Part shown: piece by piece, positions 57,392-64,000 of the stretch
Position numbering within the stretch: position 1 is the stretch's first letter
Layout of the letters: every line of letters begins with the position of its first letter
Source of the DNA: a virus
Strand: one strand, 5' to 3'
Virus record (IMG/VR): IMGVR_UViG_3300022744_000022
Span: 62,001-126,000 of that record
Length of the DNA: 64,000 bases
Notes under the pieces: model-generated
Told to the model about the DNA's origin: nothing
Databases searched by the model: none
What the model saw: only the letters and a program-made list of their open reading frames with translations
Program-made: the position numbers and the translations under genes

Positions 57392-58063
57392 TTACACCGA
57401 ACCGTCGTTGATCGCCGCGTCGTAGGCCTCGCTCTCCAATTTCGTGATACGGGCCCGGTTGATACTGTGGCTGATCCCGCCGCCGTAGTAGGTGTCGAGG
57501 TACTTGTAGAGATGGTTGAACCCGTCGTCGTCCCGGGAGTGGGGCTTGAGGCCCTTGGCCCGCTTGCGTAGGATCTCGTCGAGCTTGGCGATGCGTTCTT
57601 CGAGTGGGGCGTCGCCTTTCAAGAAGGCTGCCACCTCGGTACGCTCGTCCTTGGCTTTCTGCACCCGTGCTTTATGGTCAGCTTCGGCTTGCTCGCGAGC
57701 CCTGCGCTTCTCGTGGATCTTCTGGTTGATCTCGTCGGGATCGATGTCGCAGGCCCGGATCAACCCGTGGAGGTAGGCAAAGAACGAACGAGCCGTGTCC
57801 TTCGAGCCGAACAGCGGGTAGACCCAGGACTGCGATCCGAAAAACGGCCGTTGGAAGATCTGTTCGAGCGTTTCGTCGTCGTCGATCCAGCCTTCCTTAC
57901 GTCCGGCGGCCTCGAAGGCTTTGTCGAGTTCCTCGCTCGCAAAGCCGTGGGTCTCGGGCACCCAGCTCAGGAGGCTGATCACCGCCTGCTTGATGGAGCC
58001 GTGGCAGTGGTGGCGAACCGTGTCGCCGCAGTCGGGGCATAGAACTCGTACTCCGTTGCTCAT
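57392..58063 (-). CDS. Unknown protein with small zinc-like N-terminus
   Basis: 223 residues. VLCPDCGDTVRHHCHG could bind zinc; a charged helical region (IHEKRRAREQAEADHKARVQK, split here as a long helix near 120-150) follows. Overlaps the upstream gene by four bases. No family recognised. Confidence 0.6.
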   Translation of the reverse strand: MSNGVRVLCPDCGDTVRHHCHGSIKQAVISLLSWVPETHGFASEELDKAFEAAGRKEGWIDDDETLEQIFQRPFFGSQSWVYPLFGSKDTARSFFAYLHGLIRACDIDPDEINQKIHEKRRAREQAEADHKARVQKAKDERTEVAAFLKGDAPLEERIAKLDEILRKRAKGLKPHSRDDDGFNHLYKYLDTYYGGGISHSINRARITKLESEAYDAAINDGSV

Positions 58064-58353
58064 TGGGGGCCTCCGATGATGCTTTGCATGATGTGGTTGA
58101 AGCCCGCGATACAGCGAGCCCGCGTGGCCAACACCTTCTCAACCAGCGTGGGGCTCTCGGTCCGGGCGATCTCCATGAGCCGCTTACCCGCGAGGTAGCT
58201 GATGATCGAGGGGTGTTGCGCCCCGGTGTGGGGCAGGGCCGCCCGGACAAGAGTCTCGACCACCAGCTCGTCCGCCTGGGCTTGCCAATAGCTCAGGGGC
58301 TTGCCGTTGAAGTTCTTGCGCTTGCGAATGATCTCGTCAAATTGGTGGGTCAT
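58060..58353 (-). CDS. Unknown protein
   Basis: 97 residues from ATG 58353; the open frame extends further upstream but runs into the terminator and dissimilar codons. Helical, Ala/Arg-rich. No family recognised. Confidence 0.57.
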   Translation of the reverse strand: MTHQFDEIIRKRKNFNGKPLSYWQAQADELVVETLVRAALPHTGAQHPSIISYLAGKRLMEIARTESPTLVEKVLATRARCIAGFNHIMQSIIGGPQ

Positions 58354-58362
58354 GGGGATCCC

Positions 58363-58399
58363 AAAACGGGGGAGGCCGGAAGGGCCGACCCTCCCCGTT
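58363..58399 (-). terminator. Terminator after the DUF932 gene
   Basis: On the reverse strand AACGGGGAGG pairs with CCTCCCCCGTT across a 14-base loop and is followed by TTTT, ten bases after the stop at 58409. Confidence 0.65.
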
Positions 58400-58408
58400 G
58401 GTTGAGGT

Positions 58409-59131
58409 TCAGTTGGAGAGCGCCACGAAGTAGTCGTGGGCCTTGGCGTGGCGGTCGATGACCGTGGCCGGGCTGCCCTTCTTGAGACCCTCGGTGACGG
58501 CGTTGTAGAGGCCCCAGATGTTGCGATCCGCGAACTCCTCGTGACGGGGCGTCTCCCAGTCACCGAAGGCCACCGAAGCCTGGTGGGGCGTCAGGAGGCC
58601 CCGGCCGATCGCGACACCCAGGAGGGCGAAGCCGCGATCCTTGTGGCAGGGCTTGGCCTTCATGGCCTCGACCTCGTGCTGGACCTTCTCGAAGCTCTGC
58701 ATCGCCGTGCCGACCTGCTCGATCACGAGGCGCTGGAAGTCCTCCCAGACGTTCGCGGTGTTGCGGCGAACCACGCGGAAGGCGTCGCCCGAGAAGCAGA
58801 GGTTGTCGCACACGAAGACGTTGGCACCACCGACCAGACCGAGCGCAAGGCTCTTGTCGTAGGACTGGCGCATACCGATCGAGAGGCCCTTCTCGGAGTC
58901 GCCGGTGTCCAGGGTGATGCGGCCGAACAACTGGTGCCCCGACTTGTTGAGGCCGTACGACTCGCTCTTGACCTCCAGGCCCAGGCGTTCCCGTGCCGTG
59001 TCCTTCAGGAAGTTGATGGCGTCGCCGTACGAGACGGGCTTCCAGGTGTCGGTCGCCTCGGGAGGCGTCACGGCCAAAACCTGAGCCAAGGTCGTCTGTT
59101 CCGAACCGCAGTGAAGAATGAGGCCGTTCAT
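58409..59131 (-). CDS. DUF932 family phage/plasmid protein
   Basis: 240 residues. SYGLNKSGHQLFGRITLD, IGMRQSYDKSLALGLVGG and VFVCDNLCF are the DUF932 core. Such proteins are common in phages and plasmids and usually highly expressed; their role is unknown. GC-richer and more strongly codon-biased than neighbours, with a single-gene transcript (own promoter and terminator), suggesting high expression. Confidence 0.85.
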   Translation of the reverse strand: MNGLILHCGSEQTTLAQVLAVTPPEATDTWKPVSYGDAINFLKDTARERLGLEVKSESYGLNKSGHQLFGRITLDTGDSEKGLSIGMRQSYDKSLALGLVGGANVFVCDNLCFSGDAFRVVRRNTANVWEDFQRLVIEQVGTAMQSFEKVQHEVEAMKAKPCHKDRGFALLGVAIGRGLLTPHQASVAFGDWETPRHEEFADRNIWGLYNAVTEGLKKGSPATVIDRHAKAHDYFVALSN

Positions 59132-59175
59132 GTGTTGCTCCGTTTCGAGGGGGTGTTGTTTCGAGGTCCCTAACT

Positions 59176-59203
59176 ACTACACCGACGAGAACGAAAACTC
59201 TAG
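59176..59203 (-). promoter_or_regulatory. CTAGAG-N16-TGTAGT promoter for DUF932 gene
   Basis: Reverse strand: CTAGAG (59198-59203), exactly 16 bases, TGTAGT (59176-59181). Here a leader of about 38 bases with GGAG precedes ATG 59131, so this is the same promoter type with a conventional leader. Confidence 0.65.
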
Positions 59204-59286
59204 ACCTAATTGCAAAAAAGAGCGTCGCGATTACGTGGGCCCAAACCAAACCCGCAGAAACTCAGGCAAATTGCCGGAGAAAAAGT

Positions 59287-59295
59287 TGGTGTAGG
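59287..59295 (+). promoter_or_regulatory. Extended -10 promoter, leaderless type
   Basis: TGGTGTAGG; hexamer TGTAGG ends 7 bases before ATG 59303. Divergent from the DUF932 promoter. Confidence 0.6.
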
Positions 59296-59302
59296 GGGTT
59301 GC

Positions 59303-60469
59303 ATGATCCCCATCTATGCCCGTGAGCCCCTGCCGACCAAGATGGTCAAGTCGATTTTTCTGGCCGGTCCGACCCCTCGAAGCCCTGAGGTTGAGAGCTG
59401 GCGTCGGGACGCCCTAGGGATTCTTGAGTCCCTAGGGTACGATGGACACGTTTTCATCCCCGAGCCCGCCGACGGGGTTTGGGCCTCGGATTACGACGGC
59501 CAGATCGAATGGGAGGAACAGGCGCTCAATCAAGCGGACCTGATCGTGTTCTGGCTGCCTCGGAATCTAGAAACGCTTCCGGGATTCACAACGAACGATG
59601 AGTGGGGCGTGTGGAAGGCTTCTGGGAAGGTCCTATTTGGGGCTCCCGAGGGGGCGGCCAAGGTCAGGTACCAGCAACACTACGCGGAGAAGCACAGGGT
59701 TCCGCAACACGACACCCTGCGGGGGCTGCTGCGGGCCGCAGTGACCCGCCTGGGTCCAGGGCGTCTCCGACAAGGGGGCGAGGTCAAGGTGCCGCTCTAC
59801 GTCTGGGAACAGCCGTCTTTTCAGAGCTGGTACAGCTACCAGCAGCACGCGGGTAACGTGCTCAAGGCCGCAGAGGTTTTGTGGACCTTCCGGGTTGGTC
59901 CGAAGCTCGACAAGATGTTCTGCTGGGTGCTCAGGGTGTCCGTGTACGTCACGTCCGAGGACAGAGTTAAAAAGGCTGAATTCGTATTAGGCCGCCCCGA
60001 TACCTCATCGGTGATCTTGTGGCACCGAGCCCCGACGCTCGCAGAGACCCGAGTCGTCCTGATTAAGGAGTTTAGGAGTCCTGCAAGAACTCTTGACGGC
60101 TTCCTGCGTGAAGCCCCCGGTGGCTCTGCAAAACTTGGTACTGTGTCTACGGATCCTATGCAGACGGCACTGTCCGAACTCAAGGAAGAAACAGGGTTCG
60201 CAATTGCTCGTGAACGTCTTCGCGATCATTCCTTGCGACAAGTTTTTGGCACACTGACCTCAGTCGGGTCTTTCGTATATTCGGCGGAGATTACGGACGA
60301 GGAACTTGGCTTCTTCGAGGAACAAAAGGGTCAAGTTCACGGAATCGAAGAAGACTCTGAGCGTACCTTTGTCGAAGTCCACAAGGTTGGGGACTTACTG
60401 GCACAACCGTTGACAGACTGGGTAACGCTCGGGATGATCTTTGTCGCGTTAGCTGATGCGATGCGGTAG
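59303..60469 (+). CDS. Deoxyribosyltransferase-like / Nudix fusion
   Basis: 388 residues. Residues 15-135 (SIFLAGPTPRSP...WEEQALNQADLIVFWLPRN) match the nucleoside 2-deoxyribosyltransferase-like fold. Residues about 230-385 form a Nudix domain with PGGSAKL...ALSELKEETGF; the usual REUxEExG reads SELKEETG, so the first Arg is replaced. From about base 59955 the codons become clearly AT-richer, suggesting the Nudix half came from another source. Likely cleaves or transfers bases on nucleotides, possibly ADP-ribose-type; not proven. Confidence 0.8.
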   Translation: MIPIYAREPLPTKMVKSIFLAGPTPRSPEVESWRRDALGILESLGYDGHVFIPEPADGVWASDYDGQIEWEEQALNQADLIVFWLPRNLETLPGFTTNDEWGVWKASGKVLFGAPEGAAKVRYQQHYAEKHRVPQHDTLRGLLRAAVTRLGPGRLRQGGEVKVPLYVWEQPSFQSWYSYQQHAGNVLKAAEVLWTFRVGPKLDKMFCWVLRVSVYVTSEDRVKKAEFVLGRPDTSSVILWHRAPTLAETRVVLIKEFRSPARTLDGFLREAPGGSAKLGTVSTDPMQTALSELKEETGFAIARERLRDHSLRQVFGTLTSVGSFVYSAEITDEELGFFEEQKGQVHGIEEDSERTFVEVHKVGDLLAQPLTDWVTLGMIFVALADAMR

Positions 60470-60518
60470 TGACCCTACATCCGACCTACCCAATACTCGC
60501 TTTGTGTTTTTGGCAGAT

Positions 60519-61268
60519 ATGACCAAAACGACGACTTGTGCTTGTGGTAGCCCTGCGAAGGTTGGCCGCACCCTCTGTAGGTCTTGTACGAATGCACGAA
60601 GACGGGAACGGTACGCTACTGACGATGAGTTTCGTAAGGATCTGATCAATAGGGCCAAAGAAAACTACGACATTGAGCACAAGAAAAAGCTGTACCATCA
60701 CCACAGACGAAAAGCGTTTGAAGTTCTTGGTGGGTACCTTTGTAAGAAGTGCGGCTTTGACGATCCCAGAGCCTTGCAGATTGACCATTTGGGGGATGAT
60801 GGGTACCTAAAGCGCAAAGGTGGGGAGTTAGGTCAAACGCTATACCGTAGAGTCCTTAAGATGGGTGGGGTGGGTTTTCAAGTGTTGTGCGCTAACTGTA
60901 ACTGGATTAAGAAAGCTGAGTCTGAGGGGCGCACCATCGAATACTACTGGGAAGAAGCGTCAGAAGGTTTTCGCCCTCGCCAACCAAATCAGCAGTGTGT
61001 CGTTAGCCCAGAAGACGCCTTCGCCGCGTTCGCTACAGGGGAGTCTGCCAGCTCTGTAAGGTCAAGACTTCATGTGTCCGCTGTTACTTTACGCAACTGG
61101 TGGGTTGGCAAGTTTGGGGAGGAGGCCGTGAGGCTCCGTGCTCGAACAATTCAGGCTAAGGCAGTGACTCAGACGGGGCACCAAAACAGGGGTAGAGTCG
61201 TAACCCCAGAGGTCCGGGCCAGAATTTCAGCTACCCAAACGGGGAAACCTAAGCCACGACGCTCGTAA
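60519..61268 (+). mobile_element. HNH homing endonuclease with NUMOD3-like repeat
   Basis: 249 residues from ATG 60519. Zinc-like CACGSPAKVGRTLCRSC at the N-terminus, HNH-type CKKCGFDDPRALQIDHLG ... VLCANCNW in the middle, a helix-turn-helix (SASSVRSRLHVSAVTLRNW), and TPEVRARISATQTGKP at the end, which is the NUMOD3 DNA-binding repeat. AT-rich relative to its neighbours. Inserted between the Nudix fusion and dNMP kinase. Confidence 0.82.
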
Positions 61269-61269
61269 G

Positions 61270-61278
61270 TGGTGTAGC
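61270..61278 (+). promoter_or_regulatory. Extended -10 promoter, leaderless type
   Basis: TGGTGTAGC; hexamer TGTAGC ends 8 bases before ATG 61287. Confidence 0.6.
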
Positions 61279-61286
61279 CGCCAGGT

Positions 61287-62003
61287 ATGTTGCTCGGAAT
61301 TTCTGGTTTCGCGGGTTCAGGAAAAGACGCGGCGGCGAACTTCCTGGTTGAGGATCACGGCTTCACCAAGGTTGCGCTCGCAGACCCCTTGAAGCGCATA
61401 GCCCGCGACGTGTATGCCTTCACAGACGAACAGCTCTGGGGGCCGAGTCAGTTCCGCAACACTCCCGACAAACGGTATCCGAGGCCCTGCAAGACTTGCC
61501 GTGGGCAAGGGGACCGCGTAGATGCCGATGGGGCGTTCGAGCCCTGCCTGGGGTGCCACGGGGCTCGGGTCACGCACCTGACGCCTCGTGAGGCTCTCCA
61601 GAAGCTCGGGACCGAGTGGGGCCGCGAGTGCTACCCAGACACGTGGGTTGACCTTTGCATCCGAACCTCAGCCCACTTGCTGGACAACATCTACGCCCGT
61701 TACGATCAACAACGCGGGGCGTACCAAGCGATGGTGGATACCCAGAGCGCCCTCAACTACCGGATCAAGGGTGTCGCAGTCCCAGATGTACGGTTCCTCA
61801 ACGAGATCCGAGCCATCAAACAAGCGGGCGGTAAGGTGATCAGGATCTCGCGTCCTGGGGCTGGGCTCGACGGTGCGGGTGCTCTCCATGTGTCCGAGAC
61901 AGAGCAGGCCGGGTTACCCGACTCGATGTTCGATGCTGTGATCCAGAACACGGGGACCCTCGAAGACCTGAGGGCTGCGGTTCAAGCGTTCCTCAGCGAT
62001 TAA
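61287..62003 (+). CDS. Deoxynucleoside monophosphate kinase-like with zinc insertion
   Basis: 238 residues. P-loop GFAGSGKD (7-14), LADPLKRIAR and the late DVRFLNE and VIRISRPG segments fit phage dNMP kinases. Between P-loop and lid sits an extra CKTCRGQG...CLGCHG segment (about 68-92), a DnaJ-type CxxCxGxG zinc element unusual for this fold. The enzyme would charge dNMPs, including modified ones, for replication. Confidence 0.83.
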   Translation: MLLGISGFAGSGKDAAANFLVEDHGFTKVALADPLKRIARDVYAFTDEQLWGPSQFRNTPDKRYPRPCKTCRGQGDRVDADGAFEPCLGCHGARVTHLTPREALQKLGTEWGRECYPDTWVDLCIRTSAHLLDNIYARYDQQRGAYQAMVDTQSALNYRIKGVAVPDVRFLNEIRAIKQAGGKVIRISRPGAGLDGAGALHVSETEQAGLPDSMFDAVIQNTGTLEDLRAAVQAFLSD

Positions 62004-62007
62004 AAAG

Positions 62008-62041
62008 CAAGAGGCTGTGGGACGGATCCCACAGCCTCTTG
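62008..62041. terminator. Bidirectional terminator hairpin
   Basis: A perfect 15-bp stem (CAAGAGGCTGTGGGA and complement) with a CGGA loop between convergent genes ending at 62003 and 62061. Confidence 0.78.
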
Positions 62042-62060
62042 GCTCAACCGTTGAGACGTT

Positions 62061-62399
62061 TCAATCGTCGCTGGGCTCGTCCTCGTCATCACCGGCGTCA
62101 TCGGAATCGTCGTCCTTCTTGGACTTCTTTTTCCGAGACTTCGGCGCTTCTTTGACGACCGGCGGAGCAACGGCGACCGGGGCAGCCTTCGCTTCGCCCG
62201 AACGCACACGCAGCACCTTGTCCACGAGAGCGATCAGGTGATCCGTCGAGTGCTTGGCAGCACCCTCCGGAATAGCAACGGGGCCTGCTTCTGCTTCCAG
62301 CTCAGCACAATACCCTGCCGCATTGGCGATCTGTCTGCCGTACTGCTTGGCAGTCTGGCATCGGGCCCGGAACTCAGTCAACGCTTGTGGTGTCATCAT
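62061..62399 (-). CDS. Small protein with acidic/basic tail
   Basis: 112 residues from the double ATG at 62399, overlapping the end of the lipoprotein gene by 26 bases (GAGGCGG just upstream). A helical core (30-75) is followed by KSRKKKSKKDDDSDD and an all-acidic end, typical of a disordered tail. No family recognised. Confidence 0.6.
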   Translation of the reverse strand: MMTPQALTEFRARCQTAKQYGRQIANAAGYCAELEAEAGPVAIPEGAAKHSTDHLIALVDKVLRVRSGEAKAAPVAVAPPVVKEAPKSRKKKSKKDDDSDDAGDDEDEPSDD

Positions 62400-63252
62400 C
62401 CGCCTCTTGCTTCTGTTGGGGGATAAGAGAATTCTCGCCCAAGAGCTGCGGGATCCTGTGACGGCGCTGAGCCCTACCCCCTGCAATTGCAGCAGAGAGC
62501 AACTTGCTCTTGGTGACCTTCGTCTCGTCAATGGGAAGACACGCCCCTGCGTTAGCGAGATCCCGGGGATCCGCCCAGTATGTGTTTCGCATAGGGCCGC
62601 CCACGTTCAGAGGACAGAAGTTACGAGCCTCACCACGCCAGTAATCCATGTCCCCGCCCCACTGGATCGGTTTGCCTGGAAGGGTCTGAGGGACAACACC
62701 ACTAAAGTAGAGTTCGCGAGCTTGACTGCGAAAGGCCGTCCACCCCTTGACCGTGGATGCCCAGTTGCCTGTGCAACCCTCTGGCGTCGGCCTCTTAGTT
62801 GTCGGGTCTTTACCCGTACACTCTACCCAACCCTTCTCAGGCGGCTCTGTGCCTTGCATAGGCAGGTAGCTGACCCAGATTTGGCGGGTGTCCGTGAAGG
62901 GTTCACGTCGCGTAATCTTCGAGGACTGCGCGTACATGGCATTGAGCAGAGACTTGTCGCTCCGCATCTCTCGCATGTTCTCCAACGTCTGGAGCAACTT
63001 CTGGGCTTCTTCAATACTGAATCCGCCCTCGCTCACGCAGATCTTGGTGAACCACTCACTCTCAAGGCGGCTTGTCCGAATAGCCTTCCTAGGTTCGGGA
63101 ACCTTGGGCTGCGCTTCGGCTACCACTACCGTGCTAATGGTCTGAACGACCGCTTGAGGGGCAGCCGTCAAATTAGGTACGCTATCTTGCGCCACCGAAG
63201 TTGAGCAGGCCACCATCGCGAAAGAGATGCTTACGAGCTTCAAACTTTTCAT
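62374..63252 (-). CDS. Lipoprotein-like exported protein
   Basis: 292 residues. N-terminus MKSLKLVSISFAMVACSTS fits a lipoprotein signal (AMVA-C lipobox, cleavage before C16). The mature part contains ICVSEGGFSIEEAQKLL and later WGGDMDYWRGEA with several Trp and Cys. A cell-wall hydrolase or lysis role is possible from export alone; no catalytic motif is certain. Confidence 0.62.
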   Translation of the reverse strand: MKSLKLVSISFAMVACSTSVAQDSVPNLTAAPQAVVQTISTVVVAEAQPKVPEPRKAIRTSRLESEWFTKICVSEGGFSIEEAQKLLQTLENMREMRSDKSLLNAMYAQSSKITRREPFTDTRQIWVSYLPMQGTEPPEKGWVECTGKDPTTKRPTPEGCTGNWASTVKGWTAFRSQARELYFSGVVPQTLPGKPIQWGGDMDYWRGEARNFCPLNVGGPMRNTYWADPRDLANAGACLPIDETKVTKSKLLSAAIAGGRAQRRHRIPQLLGENSLIPQQKQEADDDTTSVD

Positions 63253-63478
63253 TTCCTGTCTCCTAGTTAGATCGCATCACTCTGAGTGCATGAGCCGTGG
63301 GCATGCCTTTCTTCGGACTCAGATCAGCCACGCTGGTTGGCGTTGTGATTAACGCCTGGACCTGTTGACTACGTTTCTGAGTTCATTGGCTCAAGTTAGA
63401 GATCTTTACACTCATCTGGATGCTGTGAAGTTGACCTTGTAACACTGTGACAAGAGAACTATCGTTTAGGGGTTGAAG

Positions 63479-63495
63479 TTGGCACAGCATTTGCA
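63479..63495 (+). promoter_or_regulatory. Sigma-54-like -24/-12 promoter
   Basis: TTGGCACAGCATTTGCA matches the -24 TTGGCAC and -12 TTGCA boxes at the canonical five-base-plus spacing (GG to GC of 10 bases). It would start RNA near 63507, about 65 bases before ATG 63572. Confidence 0.5.
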
Positions 63496-63555
63496 AGACA
63501 GCACTTAGAAGTGCGCCCACTCTATTACACCAGCCGCACAGGTTTTTGTTGGGCC

Positions 63556-63564
63556 CGGTGTATG
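63556..63564 (+). promoter_or_regulatory. Extended -10-like promoter, leaderless type
   Basis: CGGTGTATG; hexamer TGTATG ends 7 bases before ATG 63572. The TG extension is CG here. Confidence 0.5.
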
Positions 63565-63571
63565 TACCCCC

Positions 63572-64000
63572 ATGGCATCGACTCCCACGATTTCTACTTC
63601 ACAGAATGTTGAGCGTCACCGGACCTTGTTGGGCAAGGAGCCCACTGGGATTCAGGTCCGCCTGTACGAAAACTTCCCTACGTTCCGAGGCTTCTCGGAT
63701 AAGACCCTAAACCCCGAGGTCTTGGAGGCCGTGATCGTTTTGGGTCTGACCTTCGGTACGGCGCAGGATCGAGTCTTTGTGCTAGCCCCTGTAGCGCATG
63801 AGGACTGGGTGCTCGAAGAGTTCAACAAGGTCACGGACCTTGTGTTCAACGAGTGCAAGAAGCACCCGCACCGAGCCCGAGTCGCCAAAGCTTACGGCAC
63901 GCTGTTCAAGAAGATGGCCATCATGGGTCGGCTGTTGCAGTTCAAGGAGGAGCCTGTTCGTTGGGTTTCGTTCGGTTTCTCCGCAGAAGATCCGATCCCT
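63572..64000 (+). CDS. Unknown protein, cut by right window edge
   Basis: 143 codons open to the window end. Begins MASTPTISTSQNVERHRTLL; mixed fold with conserved-looking PTGIQVRLYENFP and VLAPVAHEDWVLEEF. No family recognised. Its promoter region holds both a sigma-54-like and a leaderless-type site. Confidence 0.62.
   Translation, partial: MASTPTISTSQNVERHRTLLGKEPTGIQVRLYENFPTFRGFSDKTLNPEVLEAVIVLGLTFGTAQDRVFVLAPVAHEDWVLEEFNKVTDLVFNECKKHPHRARVAKAYGTLFKKMAIMGRLLQFKEEPVRWVSFGFSAEDPIP

Larger units (their letters stand above)
63253..63571. other. 319-base intergenic region with promoters
   Basis: Contains the sigma-54-like site at 63479 and the leaderless-type site at 63556 for the forward gene, and a reverse-strand GGTGTAAT (63524-63531) that could serve the lipoprotein gene through a leader of about 270 bases. 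A 45-codon reverse ORF exists in that leader but has no convincing start. Confidence 0.5.

Noticed and set aside
57389-57397. Reverse-strand GGTGTAAC before the gene starting at 57387
   Set aside because: It is the last codon and stop of the upstream gene and lies only three bases from the ATG, too close for the promoter geometry.
58436-59173. A 245-codon forward frame opposite the DUF932 gene
   Set aside because: The reverse-strand DUF932 gene has family motifs, promoter and terminator; the forward frame has none.
1-64000. tRNA genes, CRISPR arrays, group I introns and insertion sequences
   Set aside because: Looked for T-loop-like sequences, regular spaced repeats, intron core words and transposase motifs by eye; none was convincing. 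A tRNAscan-SE and Infernal run would be decisive.

Overview
The window is one continuous stretch of a large, GC-rich, double-stranded DNA tailed-phage genome (Caudoviricetes type). Gene packing is tight (ATGA, GTGA and TAATG overlaps are common). Genes lie in long same-strand blocks. Replication and nucleotide-metabolism genes sit beside a tail-fibre gene, a putative membrane/export gene cluster, several homing endonucleases and many small unknown proteins. There is no ribosomal RNA, no CRISPR array, and I recognise no tRNA. Both ends cut through genes. A Gram-negative host is likely (an exported protein ending in an aromatic beta-strand, a lipoprotein-like protein, a sigma-54-like site), but the host genus cannot be read from the sequence.

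Layout. 1-2205: end of a DNA methyltransferase, then two membrane proteins and an exported protein that could be a lysis or envelope cassette. 2218-4437: AdoMet-decarboxylase-like enzyme, J-domain protein, unknown. 4471-14604: replication block with SNF2-type helicase, loader-like zinc protein, DnaB-like helicase interrupted by a LAGLIDADG intein, CHC2 primase fragment, and family A DNA polymerase with extra terminal domains. 14633-18615: a DUF2997 / DUF1257 (Ycf35-like) / Ycf46-like AAA+ module. 18641-23333: nucleotide enzymes (deoxyribonucleotidase, ThyX-like, nitrilase-like) with an HNH gene inserted. 23336-29147: zincin, ClpX and a very long modular protein. 29205-35191: DUF1848, YkgJ-type and SLOG proteins plus a histone-H1-like DNA-binding protein. 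35533-36835: macro domain and nucleotidyltransferase. 36877-38250: a reverse-strand regulator candidate and a 620-base largely non-coding region containing a broken or recoded zinc-ribbon ORF. 38251-44160: DHH phosphoesterase, a zincin, and a giant zincin / topoisomerase IB / DUF5661 fusion. 44166-59131: mostly reverse-strand operons (Dam, RNase HII, tail fibre, NAD kinase, RlaP-type nucleotidyltransferase, spermidine-synthase-like enzyme, HD hydrolase, DUF932), with a forward HNH and acireductone dioxygenase pair. 59303-62003: deoxyribosyltransferase-like/Nudix fusion, HNH, dNMP kinase. 62061-64000: lipoprotein-like gene and a partial gene behind a sigma-54-like site.

Regulation. The strongest unexplained signal is a repeated extended -10 element, TGGTGTAG, found on both strands almost always 6-9 bases before a start codon. 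At that distance transcription would begin at or next to the start codon, so many operons would make leaderless mRNAs. Three of the reverse-strand copies also carry an upstream CTAGAG box at exactly 16 bases. Operons lacking the element start with ordinary Shine-Dalgarno sites. Perfect hairpins separate convergent operons.

How the parts fit together. The phage carries much of its own replication machinery and dNTP supply. It also has an AdoMet/methionine-salvage set (AdoMet decarboxylase-like, spermidine-synthase-like, acireductone dioxygenase), an NAD/ADP-ribose set (NAD kinase, macro domain, Nudix fusion, nitrilase, SLOG protein) and protein-quality-control or proteolysis parts (ClpX, J-domain protein, three HExxH proteins). 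Several long proteins share short repeated signatures (RVAxRF/Y, KTA) at apparent module boundaries.
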